DNA of 64,000 nucleotides from Xanthobacter autotrophicus Py2 (GCA_000017645.1 CP000781.1:2653501-2717500); one strand, 5' to 3'. Shown: positions 1 to 8,859, numbered from the stretch's first letter. A program made the numbers and translations. The notes: generated by a model from the sequence alone, not told the origin.

Positions 1-279
1 GGTGGCGCGGGCCGGCGGGTTCTCCTGGTCGACCCAGGCGTCCCACACGCTGTTCATGCCGGCGAAATTGGCGATGTCCGACAGCCAGATGGTGGCGGTG
101 AGGATGCGCGACTTGTCGGTGCCGGCGCGGGCCAGCAGGGCGTCGATGGAGGCGAGGACGGCCTTGGTCTGGCTTTCCACGTCCGGCCCCTCGGCCACCT
201 GGCCGGCGAGATAGACGGTGTTGCCGTGGATCACGGCTTCGCTCATGCGGCGGCCCTTGTCGAGCCTCTCGATGCTCAT
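1..279 (-). CDS. RidA/YjgF-family enamine deaminase-like protein, C-terminus cut by window edge
   Basis: The minus-strand frame opens with ATG at 279 and runs off the left edge with 93 codons visible. The protein begins MSIERLDKGRRMSEAV and continues with GNTVYLAGQVAEG and an SQTKAVLASIDALL segment, which is the typical first two thirds of the YjgF/YER057c/UK114 fold. Family members hydrolyse reactive enamine/imine intermediates from PLP enzymes, or act in specific catabolic pathways. The C-terminal catalytic Arg and Glu region lies beyond the window, so the subgroup cannot be decided. It is followed on the same strand by nothing visible. Upstream lies polA, also minus, about 190 bases away. 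Family assignment is confident; the substrate is unknown. Confidence 0.9.
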   Translation of the reverse strand, partial: MSIERLDKGRRMSEAVIHGNTVYLAGQVAEGPDVESQTKAVLASIDALLARAGTDKSRILTATIWLSDIANFAGMNSVWDAWVDQENPPARAT

Positions 280-391
280 GGGATGGTCCTTTCGGTTGGA
301 TGGCAGGTGTCTAGCAAATGTGCGGGGGGCTGTGCCACCGGGCGCGGCGCCGGGCGTGAAAGTCGATGTCCGGACTGGGATCTCCCGTGAA

Positions 392-415
392 CCCTCCCCC
401 GCACGCGGGAGAGGG
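392..415. repeat. GC-rich stem-loop downstream of polA
   Basis: CCCTCCCCCGC pairs with GCGGGAGAGGG around a very short loop. The same CCCTCCCCCGC arm occurs in the purF terminator near 24257, which suggests a dispersed hairpin of this genome. No T-tract follows on the minus strand, so a terminator role for polA is only possible. Confidence 0.4.
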
Positions 416-467
416 GGTGCGCTGGCGCCGGAACGGCCGCCGGCCGGGGCACCGGCCGGACGCCCCC

Positions 468-3400
468 TCAGTGCGCCTCTTCCCAGTTCTTCGCCGCCCG
501 CGCATCCACCTTCAGCGGCACGGCGAGAGCGACGGCGGGGGCGGAGGCGGTTTCCATGCACTGGCGCACCACGGGGATGGTGGCGTCCGCCTCGCCCTCG
601 GGCACCTCGAACACCAGTTCGTCGTGCACCTGCAGCAGCATGCGCGCGGATAGCTTCGCCTTCTCCAGCGCCGGCTCCATGCGGATCATGGCGCGGCGGA
701 TGATGTCCGCCGCCGTGCCTTGCAGGCGGGCATTGATGGCGGCGCGCTCGTTGAAGGCGCGGATGGAGGGGTTCTTGGCCGCGATCTCGGGATAGTGGCA
801 GCGCCGGCCGAACAGGGTCTCCACATAGCCGTGCTCGCGACAGAAGGTCTTGGTCTCCTCCATATAGTCGCGGATGCCGGGGAAGCGCTCGAAATAGCGC
901 TTGATGTATTGCCCCGCCTCCTCGCGCGGAATGCCCAGCTGGTTGGCGAGGCCGAAGGCGGAGATGCCGTAGATGATGCCGAAATTGATGGCCTTGGCGC
1001 GCCGGCGCACCTCGGCGGGCATGTCCTTCACCGGCACGTTGAACATCTCGGAGGCGGTCATGGCGTGGATGTCCAGCCCCTCGGTGAAGGCGGTGCGCAG
1101 GGCCGGGATCTCGGCGATCTCGGCGAGGAGCCGCAGCTCGATCTGCGAATAGTCCGCTGAAACCAGAAGGTTGCCTTCTTCCGCCACGAACGCGCGGCGG
1201 ATGCGCCGGCCTTCCTCGGTGCGGATGGGGATGTTCTGCAGGTTCGGGTCGGAAGAGGACAGCCGCCCGGTGGTGGTGGCGGCCAGCGCATAGGAGGTGT
1301 GGACCCGCCTGGTCTGGGGGTTCACGAAGTTGGGCAGGGCGTCCGTATAGGTGGAGCGCAGCTTGGAGAGCTGGCGCCATTCCAGGATCTTCTGCGGCAG
1401 CTTGTGGCCGGCCTCGGCCAGCTCCTCCAGCGCGGTGGCCTTGGTGGACCACATGCCGGTGGCGGTCTTGGTGCCGCCGGGCAGGCCCATCTTGCCGAAC
1501 AGGATGTCGCCCATCTGCTTGGGGCTGCCCACGTTCAGCCGCTCGCCGGCCAGCTCCGCGATCTCGTCCTCGATGCGCGCCGCGCCTTGTGCGAACTCTG
1601 AGGAGAGGCGCGCCAGCATGGCCTTGTCGATGGAGATGCCCCGGCTCTCCATGCGCGCCAGCACGGCGATGAGCGGGCGCTCCAAAGTCTCGTAGACGGT
1701 GGTGCGGCCCTCGGCGGCGAGGCGGGGCTTCAGCACCTGCCACAGGCGCAGGGTCACGTCCGCATCCTCGGCGGCATAGTGGGTGGCGGGCTCCAGCGCG
1801 ACCTTGTCGAAGGTCACCTTTCCCTTGCCCTTGCCGGTCACTTCCGAGAATGCGATGGGCTGGTGGCCGAGATGGAGCACCGACAATTCGTCCATGCCAT
1901 GGCCGTTCTTGCCTGCGTCCAGCGCGTAGGACATGCACATGGTGCAGTCGAACGGGGCGACATCTATGCCGTGGCGGGCCAGCACCAACTGGTCGTACTT
2001 CACATTGTGCCCGACCTTCAGGGTGCCCTTGTCCTCCAGCACACCCTTCAGCGCGGCGATGGCATCGCGGACCGGGATCTGGCCGGGAAGCTGCCCCTCG
2101 CTGAATAGCCCGTCGCCGGCTCCGGTATGGGCAAGGGGGATATAGCAGGCCTCGTTGGGCGACAGCGCGAGCGAGACGCCCACCAGGTCCGCCTGCATGG
2201 GATCGAGGGAATTGGTCTCGGTGTCGAAGGCAAGCAACCCCTGGTCCTGCGCCTTGGCGCACCATGCCTTCAGCTCGGCGAGGTCGAGGACGGTGCGGTA
2301 GGCCGTGCGGTCCACGGGGATGGTGCGTGCCGTGCTGGCGCGGGCATGGGCGAGGTCGGACGGGGTGAGCGTGCCGTCCATGGCCTGCGCCACGGCCGAG
2401 ACCGCGGGCGCTTCCCCACCCGTGGCCGGCTCTGCGCCGTCCGTCTCCTCGGCCGAGGTGGGGGCGGCGGGGGAGAACAGGCCGGCGGGGGCGAGCCTGG
2501 GGTCGGCCTCCACCTCGGCGGCCTCCACGCCATAGGCCTCGGCCACGCGGCGGGTGATGGTGGTGAATTCCATGGCCTTCAGGAAGGCGATGAGGCGCTT
2601 CGCGTCGGGCGCCTCCAGCACCAGGTCCTCCAGCGGCACCTCCACGGACACGTCGCGCACCAGCGTGACCAGCGTCTTGGAGATGCGCGCCGCCTCGGCA
2701 TTGGTGAGCAGCGATTCGCGCCGCTTGGGCTGCTTGATCTCGCCGGCGCGGGCCAGCAGGGTTTCAAGGTCGCCGTATTCGCCAATGAGCTGGGCGGCGG
2801 TCTTGATGCCGATGCCGGGCACGCCGGGCACGTTGTCGGTGGAATCCCCCGCCAGCGCCTGCACGTCGGTGACCTTCTCCGGCGGCACGCCGAAATATTC
2901 GAGCACCTCGCCCACCCCGATGCGCCGCTCCGGCCGCGCCCCGCGCCCGCCGCTCTCGCCGGAAGCAGGGTCGTACATGGCGACCTTGGGGCCGACCATC
3001 TGCATCAGATCCTTGTCGGCGGAGACGATGAGCACGTCCGCCCCCGCCTTCACCGCCTGGTCGGCATAGGTGGCGATGAGGTCGTCCGCCTCGTAGCGCG
3101 CCTGCTCCACCGGAATGAGGCCGAAGGCGCGCACCGCCTCGCGCATGAGCGGGAACTGGGGAATGAGTTCCTCGGGCGGCTCGGAGCGGTTGGCCTTGTA
3201 GTCGGGGTAAAGCTCCTTGCGGAAACTATCCTCCGACTTGTCGAAGATGATGGCGAGGTGGGTCGGCTTGATGCCCACCGCCCCGTCGCGCACGAATTGC
3301 AGCAGCTTGGTGCAGAACAGCCGCACCGCCCCGGTGGGCAGCCGGTCGGAGCGGAAATTGTACTTTCGGTCCTGGTTGATGGACTGGAAATAGGCGCGGA

Positions 3401-3470
3401 ACACGAAGGACGAGCCGTCCACCAGGAACACATGGTCGCCGGGCTGAAGCGGGCGGGGGGAGGGCGACAT
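468..3470 (-). CDS. polA: DNA polymerase I
   Basis: A 1000-residue family A DNA polymerase that fills gaps and removes RNA primers in replication and excision repair. The N-terminal flap/5'-3' exonuclease domain (about residues 12-300) has VFLVDGSSFVFRAYF and the acidic SADKDLMQM and DSTDNVPGVPGIG motifs. The proofreading domain (about 410-590) keeps AFDTETNSLD, VGHNVKYDQL and YAAEDADVTL, so 3'-5' exonuclease activity is expected. The polymerase domain has motif A SADYSQIELR, motif B RRRAKAINFGIIYG and motif C VHDELVFEVP. I chose the ATG at 3470 because conserved sequence begins a few residues after it. The frame stays open upstream to 3974 but with low-complexity, non-conserved translation. 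An alanine/glutamate-rich linker separates the exonuclease domains. Nothing looks degenerate. Confidence 0.98.
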   Translation of the reverse strand: MSPSPRPLQPGDHVFLVDGSSFVFRAYFQSINQDRKYNFRSDRLPTGAVRLFCTKLLQFVRDGAVGIKPTHLAIIFDKSEDSFRKELYPDYKANRSEPPEELIPQFPLMREAVRAFGLIPVEQARYEADDLIATYADQAVKAGADVLIVSADKDLMQMVGPKVAMYDPASGESGGRGARPERRIGVGEVLEYFGVPPEKVTDVQALAGDSTDNVPGVPGIGIKTAAQLIGEYGDLETLLARAGEIKQPKRRESLLTNAEAARISKTLVTLVRDVSVEVPLEDLVLEAPDAKRLIAFLKAMEFTTITRRVAEAYGVEAAEVEADPRLAPAGLFSPAAPTSAEETDGAEPATGGEAPAVSAVAQAMDGTLTPSDLAHARASTARTIPVDRTAYRTVLDLAELKAWCAKAQDQGLLAFDTETNSLDPMQADLVGVSLALSPNEACYIPLAHTGAGDGLFSEGQLPGQIPVRDAIAALKGVLEDKGTLKVGHNVKYDQLVLARHGIDVAPFDCTMCMSYALDAGKNGHGMDELSVLHLGHQPIAFSEVTGKGKGKVTFDKVALEPATHYAAEDADVTLRLWQVLKPRLAAEGRTTVYETLERPLIAVLARMESRGISIDKAMLARLSSEFAQGAARIEDEIAELAGERLNVGSPKQMGDILFGKMGLPGGTKTATGMWSTKATALEELAEAGHKLPQKILEWRQLSKLRSTYTDALPNFVNPQTRRVHTSYALAATTTGRLSSSDPNLQNIPIRTEEGRRIRRAFVAEEGNLLVSADYSQIELRLLAEIAEIPALRTAFTEGLDIHAMTASEMFNVPVKDMPAEVRRRAKAINFGIIYGISAFGLANQLGIPREEAGQYIKRYFERFPGIRDYMEETKTFCREHGYVETLFGRRCHYPEIAAKNPSIRAFNERAAINARLQGTAADIIRRAMIRMEPALEKAKLSARMLLQVHDELVFEVPEGEADATIPVVRQCMETASAPAVALAVPLKVDARAAKNWEEAH

Positions 3471-3719
3471 TTCAAGGTCCTCAGGAACAAGTCCGCGCAG
3501 GCAGGCGCTCAACAATGGCGCGCACGATGCCCGAGGGGCCGGCCCGGAACAAGTGCGCGTCCCGCGCAGTCCCCGGCGCCGGCACGGGCGGGCGGCGCGG
3601 CGCCCTGTCACGCAGCGGTGAGGCGCCGCCATTGGATTTGGCCGGCCGCCCACGCTATCCTGCGCCGCGCTCCCGGCCGAAATCCGGCGCGGGGCCGCCG
3701 CAACGGAACCTGACCAGCC

Positions 3720-3935
3720 ATGGCCCTCTCCCTCCACCGCCAGATGGATGCCGCCGCCGGCTCTGCGCCGCGCGGGTCGCAGTCCGGCCGGTCGGGTTTG
3801 GGTGTGCGCATGGTCGTGGTCGGCAGCGTGGCGGTGGCCGGGGCACTGTTCGCGGCCGCCTGCGTGCTGTGGGCGCGACATGGCGCCACCGTCTTCTTCG
3901 ACATCATGAGCGCGGGCATCGCCGCCTGCCTGTGA
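3720..3935 (+). CDS. Small single-TM membrane protein upstream of sco
   Basis: A 71-residue ORF beginning MALSLHRQMDAAAG. One strong hydrophobic helix (about residues 30-48, VVVGSVAVAGALFAAACVLW) is followed by a charged turn and the C-terminal block VFFDIMSAGIAACL. The gene lies 80 bases ahead of the Sco-family gene on the same strand. From memory, small one-helix proteins with a similar FFD...GLAAC-like ending occur beside sco genes in Rhizobiales, so it may be an accessory of copper delivery or oxidase assembly. That role is inference. Coding quality is supported by the coherent membrane topology and position rather than by a recognised domain. The divergent polA start is about 250 bases upstream, leaving room for a promoter. 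Confidence 0.6.
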   Translation: MALSLHRQMDAAAGSAPRGSQSGRSGLGVRMVVVGSVAVAGALFAAACVLWARHGATVFFDIMSAGIAACL

Positions 3936-4015
3936 CCCCCCACCCGGCGCGGGTTCGCTGACGCCCTGGCGCAACCACGTCCGGACCTGATCGCAAAGGC
4001 CAAGATCGCCAGCCC

Positions 4016-4630
4016 ATGTCCCAGATCAAGCTGTCGCAACGCACCAAGATCATCGCCCTGTTCTGCGCCTTCGCGGCTGGCGCCCTCGTCATGGTCACCG
4101 CCGTGACCATGCTGGTGGGCAGTCCGGCGCCGCGGGTGACCAGCACCGGCACCGCCGCCGTGGGCGGGCCGTTCAAGCTGGTGGACCAGACCGGCGCCCC
4201 CGTCACCGAAGCCGCGCTGAAGGGCAAACCGAGTCTGATCTTCTTCGGCTTCACCCATTGCCCGGACGTGTGCCCCACCGCCCTGTTCGAGATGTCGGAG
4301 ATCCTCACCGCCCTCGGCCCGGACGCGGGCAAGGCGCAGGTGTTCTTCGTGACCGTCGACCCCGAGCGCGATACGCCGGAGGCGCTGAAATCCTATCTGT
4401 CGAGCTTTGCCCCGCAGATCCGCGGCCTCACCGGCACGCCGGAGGCGGTGGATGCGATCAAGAAGGAATACCGGGTCTATTCCAAGAAGGTGCCGCTGAC
4501 CGGCGGGGACTACACCATGGACCACACGGCGGTGGTCTATCTCATGGACAAGTCCGGCACCTTCGTCGCCCCGTTCAATTCCAAGCGGCCGCCGGCCGAC
4601 GCCGCGGCGGAGCTGAAGCGCTATTTATGA
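4016..4630 (+). CDS. SCO1/SenC/PrrC-family copper chaperone
   Basis: A 204-residue membrane-anchored thioredoxin-fold protein of the Sco family. It delivers copper to the CuA centre of cytochrome c oxidase and may also act as a thiol-disulfide reductase in the periplasm. An N-terminal signal anchor (residues about 11-33, IIALFCAFAAGALVMVTAV) is followed by the Sco core. The copper-binding motif is FTHCPDVCPT (two cysteines spaced by three), and the distal ligand is in TMDHTAVVYL. The VTVDPERDTPE segment is also characteristic. Length and all copper ligands are normal for the family. It follows the small membrane protein at 3720 and probably shares its transcript. No oxidase genes lie in the window. 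Confidence 0.95.
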   Translation: MSQIKLSQRTKIIALFCAFAAGALVMVTAVTMLVGSPAPRVTSTGTAAVGGPFKLVDQTGAPVTEAALKGKPSLIFFGFTHCPDVCPTALFEMSEILTALGPDAGKAQVFFVTVDPERDTPEALKSYLSSFAPQIRGLTGTPEAVDAIKKEYRVYSKKVPLTGGDYTMDHTAVVYLMDKSGTFVAPFNSKRPPADAAAELKRYL

Positions 4631-4721
4631 GGCCTGACGCCGGCCGGGTCGGCTGAACGCCGCGCCCGGGCGCGGCACCGGCCGCCCTGAACCGGCCACG
4701 GCCGCTCGCAGGCGTGTGCCC

Positions 4722-5408
4722 ATGTCCCGTTCCGAACGCCTTTTCGTTCTGCTCGACCTCCTGCGTCGCCACCGCCGTCCGGTCAGCGGCAAGGCGCTGG
4801 CGCAGGAGATGGGCGTCAGCATCCGCACGCTGTATCGCGACATCGCCAGCCTTCAGGCGCAGGGCGCGCACATCGAGGGCGAGCCGGGCGTCGGCTATGT
4901 GCTGAAGCCGGGGTTCCTCCTGCCGCCCCTCATGTTCACGCTCGAGGAGATCGAGGCCCTGGCGCTGGGCTCGCGCTGGGTGGCCGAACGCGCCGACGGC
5001 CGGCTCGGCACGGCGGCCCGCGGCGCGCTGGCGCGCATCGAGGCGGTGCTTCCGGCCGATCTGCGGGCGGAACTCGAAGCCTCGGCCCTGCTCATCGGCC
5101 CCGGCCAGACGATCCCGGGCGACAGCATCGATCCCGCCCTGCTGCGCAAGGCGATCCGGACCGAGCGGAAGCTGTGGCTCGCCTATAGCGATGCCTCGGC
5201 CGCGCCCTCACAGCGTGTGGTCTGGCCCTTTGCGCTGGCGTTCTTCGATCAGGTGCGGGTGCTGCTCGGCTGGTGCGAGCTGCGCGGCGATTTCCGCGCC
5301 TTTCGCACTGACCGCATCCAGGACGCGGAACTGCTCGATGCCCGCTATCCCAGGCGCCGGCAGGCCCTGCTGAAGGCGTGGCGTCAGTCGCAGTCCCGGG
5401 GGGCATGA
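4722..5408 (+). CDS. YafY-type HTH/WYL-domain transcriptional regulator
   Basis: A 228-residue regulator with an N-terminal winged helix of the HTH_11 type (residues about 4-60; RSERLFVLLDLLRRH, then VSIRTLYRDIASLQ as recognition helix) and a C-terminal WYL ligand-binding domain (about 135-210, with LWLAYSDASAAPSQRVVWPF and VRVLLGWCELRGDFRAF). WYL proteins sense small ligands or nucleic acids and usually regulate adjacent genes. The next gene, 69 bases downstream, is a VOC-family protein, a recurrent pairing in proteobacteria. I prefer the ATG at 4722; a GTG two codons upstream (4716) is also possible. It is likely autoregulatory or a repressor of the VOC gene, but the ligand is unknown. Confidence 0.88.
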   Translation: MSRSERLFVLLDLLRRHRRPVSGKALAQEMGVSIRTLYRDIASLQAQGAHIEGEPGVGYVLKPGFLLPPLMFTLEEIEALALGSRWVAERADGRLGTAARGALARIEAVLPADLRAELEASALLIGPGQTIPGDSIDPALLRKAIRTERKLWLAYSDASAAPSQRVVWPFALAFFDQVRVLLGWCELRGDFRAFRTDRIQDAELLDARYPRRRQALLKAWRQSQSRGA

Positions 5409-5420
5409 TGCTGCCGGAAA

Positions 5421-5441
5421 CTGACAGTATGTTGCCATAAG
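5421..5441. promoter_or_regulatory. Possible operator between WYL regulator and VOC gene
   Basis: CTGACAGTATGTTGCCATAAG lies about 36 bases upstream of the VOC start. It shows a weak, imperfect dyad (CTGACA at one end, TGGCA-like in complement). YafY/WYL regulators commonly bind CTGACA-type dyads ahead of VOC genes, as I recall. The match here is incomplete, so this is a candidate only. Confidence 0.25.
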
Positions 5442-5476
5442 CATGGCTCCCGATCGAAACCGAGCAGGAGCCCATC

Positions 5477-5851
5477 ATGACCGAGACCAACAATCTTCTC
5501 CTTTATGTCAGCGACCCCGAGGCCAGTGGCCGCTTCTATGCCGGGCTGCTGGGGCGTGTGCCGGTGGATGTGAGCCCGACCTTCGTGCTGCTGGTGCTGC
5601 CCTCCGGGCTCGCGCTGGGCCTGTGGAAGGCAACCGGCGTCGAGCCGGCACCCACGGCGTCGGGTGGCGGGAGCGAACTGGGATTCAAGGTGGCGGGCGC
5701 CGCCGACGTGGATGCCGCTTATGCCGCATGGCTGGCGCGTGGGGCGAGGATCGCCCTGCCGCCCACCGACCTTGATTTCGGCCGCAGCTTCGTTGCGCTC
5801 GATCCCGATGGCCACCGCTTGCGCGTCTATGCCTTGGCGGACGCCGCATGA
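5477..5851 (+). CDS. VOC (glyoxalase/bleomycin-resistance fold) family protein
   Basis: A 124-residue single VOC domain built from two beta-alpha-beta-beta-beta units: TNNLLLYVSDPEASGRFYAGLLG at the start, and DVDAAYAAWLARGARI then FVALDPDGHRLRVYAL at the end. The PhnB/GLOD-like subgroup uses this fold for metal-dependent enzymes or drug binding. The usual metal ligands are not all obvious here, because the first strand carries no His. Enzymatic identity is therefore open. It is preceded by its probable WYL regulator and a good ribosome site (GGAG within GCAGGAGCCCATC). Its last 25 bases overlap the end of the convergent glycosyltransferase gene. Confidence 0.88.
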   Translation: MTETNNLLLYVSDPEASGRFYAGLLGRVPVDVSPTFVLLVLPSGLALGLWKATGVEPAPTASGGGSELGFKVAGAADVDAAYAAWLARGARIALPPTDLDFGRSFVALDPDGHRLRVYALADAA

Positions 5852-7884
5852 GCGGGGCCGACCTCGGGGCTCGTCGCAACGCCCGTGGACGGGCTCCGAC
5901 GGAGCGCGGCGGCCTGAGCCACGCGGTGGCGGGCGACGCCGTGCTCGGTCTTCTGCCAGTGGTGAGGCCGGCGTAGCAGCTCGATGAGCGCCCGCCACGC
6001 CGCCGCCGACAGCAGCAGCCAATAGAACGGGATGCCGAGCACCACCTTGAGCCCCGGCACCCGGGCGCGCCGGCGCAGCCCCACATAGGTGATGGCGGCG
6101 GTGCCGGCGTAGCCTGCGAACAGGGTGGTGAAGGTGAGGGCCGACGTCAGCGCCTCGGCCATCGAGCCGCGTGGCAGGCCGATGACCCCGCGCAGCAGGT
6201 CGGCCAGCAGCAGGGCCACGCAGAACGGGTGGACGAGGGCCGCCGCGAACGGGCCGGCGGCAAGCAGCAGTAGGGCCAGCGCGGGGCCTACCCCGAGATC
6301 CGCCATCAGCGCCCCTGGCTGGCGCAGGTGCACCAGCAGCGTCTGCGCCCAGCCCTTGAGCCAGCGGGTGCGCTGGCCGACCCAGGCGCGGGCGGTCACC
6401 GGGGCTTCCTCATAGGTGGTGGATGAGATCACCCGCGTCTGCCAGCCGGCGCGGGCGAGGCGGATGCCGAGGTCCGCGTCCTCGGTGACGTTGAACGGGT
6501 CCCAGCCGCCCACCTCATCCAGCACCCGGCGGCGGAAATGATTGGAGGTGCCTCCGAGCAGGATGGGCAGGCCCAGCGCGCTCAGCATGGGCAAGAGCAC
6601 GTCGAACTGGGCGGCATATTCGGCGGCGAAAGATGCGGCGATCCAGCTGTCGTCGCCATTGTCGATGGCAAGGCGGGCCTGCACGCAGGCGATCTTCGGC
6701 CCGCCCGTGCGGAAGGCTTCCAGCGCCCGGCGCAGCTGGTCCGGCTCCGGCAGGTCCTCTGCATCATAGATGGCGACGAAGCTGCCGCGGGCCGCCGCGA
6801 GCGCCACCTCCAGCGCCTTGGGCTTGGTGCGCGGGCCGACGGCAGGCACTGGCACTTCTTCCATCTGCGGCGGCAGGGTGAGGGCGGCGATGGCGGCGCG
6901 GGTGCCGGCGTCGTCCGCTTCCACCACCAATTTGATGTCCAGCTTCTCCGGCGGATAGTCGAGCGCGCCGAGGGCGGCCACCAGATGCGGCACGCTGGCC
7001 GCCTCGCGATAGAGTGGCACCAGCAGGGAATAGACCGGCAGCTGCCGGTCATCCAGCGTCGGCGGCGGGTCGGGCGGCGCATCATAGGCGCAGGCGGCAA
7101 GGCGCAGGGAGACCCAGCCGAGGAAGACCAGCGACAGCAGCGCCTGCACCGCAAGCACGCCCTGTTCTGGCGCCAGCGCCACAAGGCCGGCCAGCGGCAG
7201 GCCCACCACCAGCGCGATGCGCCCGAGGACCCGCTTGGGGTCGAGGGTGGCGGCCGATTTCAGCGGGTCGCGGTCGGGAAGCCGCTTGACGGCGGCTTGT
7301 GCCAGTATGGGGCCGGCGGCGGTCAGGACCGCGCAGCGAAACGCGCCCGGCACGGCGAGGCGCACCCGTCCGGCAAGGCCCGGATCCCGCCGCAGCGCGC
7401 GGAACAGGCGCCGCACGTCGCGCCCCCGGGCAGCGAGGGTGAAGCGTGGGCGTCCCCCGTCCGGAGCCTCGATGCGCACCCCGGTGCGCAGGACGGCTTC
7501 GGCGGTGGCGGCGTCGGGCGGTGGGGCGGCGTCTTCGGGGGCGGCGACGGCAAGGCCGAGATGGGTGGCGAGCAGGTCGGTTGCCTCCGCCTCGTCCACC
7601 ACGCCCTGTGCGACGAGCACCTCGTCGGCGCCGACGCCGAGCTGGCGTGCGCGCCGGGCGGCAGCCCGGAGATCGTCGTGCGGAAGATGGCCGACGAATG
7701 GCCGCAGTTCGAAAGGCAAAGGTTCGGCGCCCCGGCGCCGGGTGGCCACAGCCGGTGCGGGCGTCGCACTCAGGCCGTGCACGGCGCTGCTTTTCGGGCT
7801 ATTTCGCTCCTCGGCCCGCCGCCCGGCCCACCCCTTGTCGGCGGACCGCGCATCCCCCACCATGCGCCGCCCCTTCGAGTGCAA
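5827..7884 (-). CDS. Membrane glycosyltransferase family 2 with N-terminal GspE-N-like domain
   Basis: A 685-residue inner-membrane glycosyltransferase. Residues about 55-200 resemble the MshEN/GspE N-terminal fold found in front of some GT2 enzymes (ARQLGVGADEVLVAQGVVDEAEATDLLATHLGL). A first pair of TM helices follows (about 220-270), then the catalytic GT2 domain with VYSLLVPLYREAASVPHL, the nucleotide-sugar/metal motif IYDAEDLPEPDQLRRAL, the acceptor motif TEDADLGIRLARAGW, and QRTRWLKGWAQT (the Q-x-x-R-W motif of processive synthases). Four to five C-terminal TM helices complete it. It probably polymerises or transfers sugars for an exopolysaccharide or envelope glycan; the product is unknown. 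An alternative start is the ATG at 7863. The 21-base gap to the divergent gene at 7906 favours a start downstream of 7884. The C-terminus overlaps the VOC gene tail-to-tail. Confidence 0.9.
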   Translation of the reverse strand: MHSKGRRMVGDARSADKGWAGRRAEERNSPKSSAVHGLSATPAPAVATRRRGAEPLPFELRPFVGHLPHDDLRAAARRARQLGVGADEVLVAQGVVDEAEATDLLATHLGLAVAAPEDAAPPPDAATAEAVLRTGVRIEAPDGGRPRFTLAARGRDVRRLFRALRRDPGLAGRVRLAVPGAFRCAVLTAAGPILAQAAVKRLPDRDPLKSAATLDPKRVLGRIALVVGLPLAGLVALAPEQGVLAVQALLSLVFLGWVSLRLAACAYDAPPDPPPTLDDRQLPVYSLLVPLYREAASVPHLVAALGALDYPPEKLDIKLVVEADDAGTRAAIAALTLPPQMEEVPVPAVGPRTKPKALEVALAAARGSFVAIYDAEDLPEPDQLRRALEAFRTGGPKIACVQARLAIDNGDDSWIAASFAAEYAAQFDVLLPMLSALGLPILLGGTSNHFRRRVLDEVGGWDPFNVTEDADLGIRLARAGWQTRVISSTTYEEAPVTARAWVGQRTRWLKGWAQTLLVHLRQPGALMADLGVGPALALLLLAAGPFAAALVHPFCVALLLADLLRGVIGLPRGSMAEALTSALTFTTLFAGYAGTAAITYVGLRRRARVPGLKVVLGIPFYWLLLSAAAWRALIELLRRPHHWQKTEHGVARHRVAQAAALRRSPSTGVATSPEVGPAHAASAKA

Positions 7885-7905
7885 CCCTAAGGTAACCGCG
7901 CCGAC

Positions 7906-8859
7906 ATGGCTCTACCAGTCCTTATCGCCCGCCTGCGGGCCGTGGTCGCGGGTCGTGGCTTGAGGCGTCGCCTTTGCGTCGCGCTCGCGCTGGCGGCCCT
8001 GCCCTGGGTCGCGCAGGCCCAGCAGCCGCCGGGGCCGTCGCCCGTGTGGGGTCCGGTCCGGGGCGGGCAGGTGAGCGGTGGGGGCGCCGGCGGCGTATCG
8101 GTGCCCAATTTCTGGAATGTGGAGCGACGGCTGGAGCGGCCTGATGCCGCGCGCCTGCCCAAGGAACTGCGCTTCGTTACCACCGACGACTACCCGCCCT
8201 TCAACTTCCTGAATGCCGATGGCGCCTTGACCGGCTTCAACGTGGACCTTGCCCGCGCCATCTGTGCCGAGCTGGGGGTGACCTGCGTGATCCAGGCGGC
8301 AGCCTTCGACACGCTGGCCGACAGCGTCGAGCAGGGCCGGGCGGACGCGGCCATCGCCGGCCTCACCGCCACGCCCCAGTCCCGCGCCGCGCTGGATTTC
8401 TCCGAGCGCTATCTCGGCACCCCGGCGCGCTTCGTGGGCAAAAGGCAGGAGACGCTCGCCGCCGCCACCCCGGAGAATGTGGCGGCCAAGAAGGTGGCGG
8501 TGGTCGCCCGCACCGCCCACGAGGCCTATCTGCGTTCCTTCTTCAACGAAGCCGCCATCCGCCCCTATCCGGACCTGAAGGCGGCCCAGGAGGCGCTGAA
8601 GGCAGGCCAGGTGGACCTGCTGTTCGGCGACGGGATCACGCTCGCCCTGTGGCTCAATGGCGCCGACAGCGCCAATTGCTGCCGCTTCCTGGGCGGCCCC
8701 TTCACCGAGAGCCGCTTCTTTGGCGACGGCTTCTCCGTGGCGGTGAAGGAGGGCAACGACACCCTGCGCCACGCCATGGACTTCGCCCTGCAGCGCATCT
8801 GGGAAAAGGGCGTCTATACCGACCTTTACCTGCGCTGGTTCCCCATCGGCTTCTATTGA
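7906..8859 (+). CDS. Periplasmic family 3 solute-binding protein (amino-acid ABC type), orphan
   Basis: A 317-residue secreted binding protein. A signal peptide (residues 1-38, RLCVALALAALPWVAQAQQ) precedes a proline/glycine-rich stretch, then the PBP2 fold: LRFVTTDDYPPFNFLNADG, LTGFNVDLARAICAELGV, ADAAIAGLTATPQSRAALDF (the family 3 signature) and LLFGDGITLALWL. Such proteins bind amino acids or related small molecules for ABC import or for sensor input. No permease or ATPase genes lie nearby, so it is either a shared component or a stand-alone binding protein. Two cysteines in NCCRF may form a disulfide. It is divergent from the glycosyltransferase with almost no intergenic space. Confidence 0.92.
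   Translation: MALPVLIARLRAVVAGRGLRRRLCVALALAALPWVAQAQQPPGPSPVWGPVRGGQVSGGGAGGVSVPNFWNVERRLERPDAARLPKELRFVTTDDYPPFNFLNADGALTGFNVDLARAICAELGVTCVIQAAAFDTLADSVEQGRADAAIAGLTATPQSRAALDFSERYLGTPARFVGKRQETLAAATPENVAAKKVAVVARTAHEAYLRSFFNEAAIRPYPDLKAAQEALKAGQVDLLFGDGITLALWLNGADSANCCRFLGGPFTESRFFGDGFSVAVKEGNDTLRHAMDFALQRIWEKGVYTDLYLRWFPIGFY

Noticed and set aside
2127..3713. Long plus-strand open frame opposite polA
   Set aside because: It is a GC-driven antisense shadow: repetitive G/A/R/H composition, no motif, and polA on the other strand is unmistakable.
3471..3974. Upstream extension of polA
   Set aside because: Open but unconserved; the conserved exonuclease domain starts right after the ATG at 3470.
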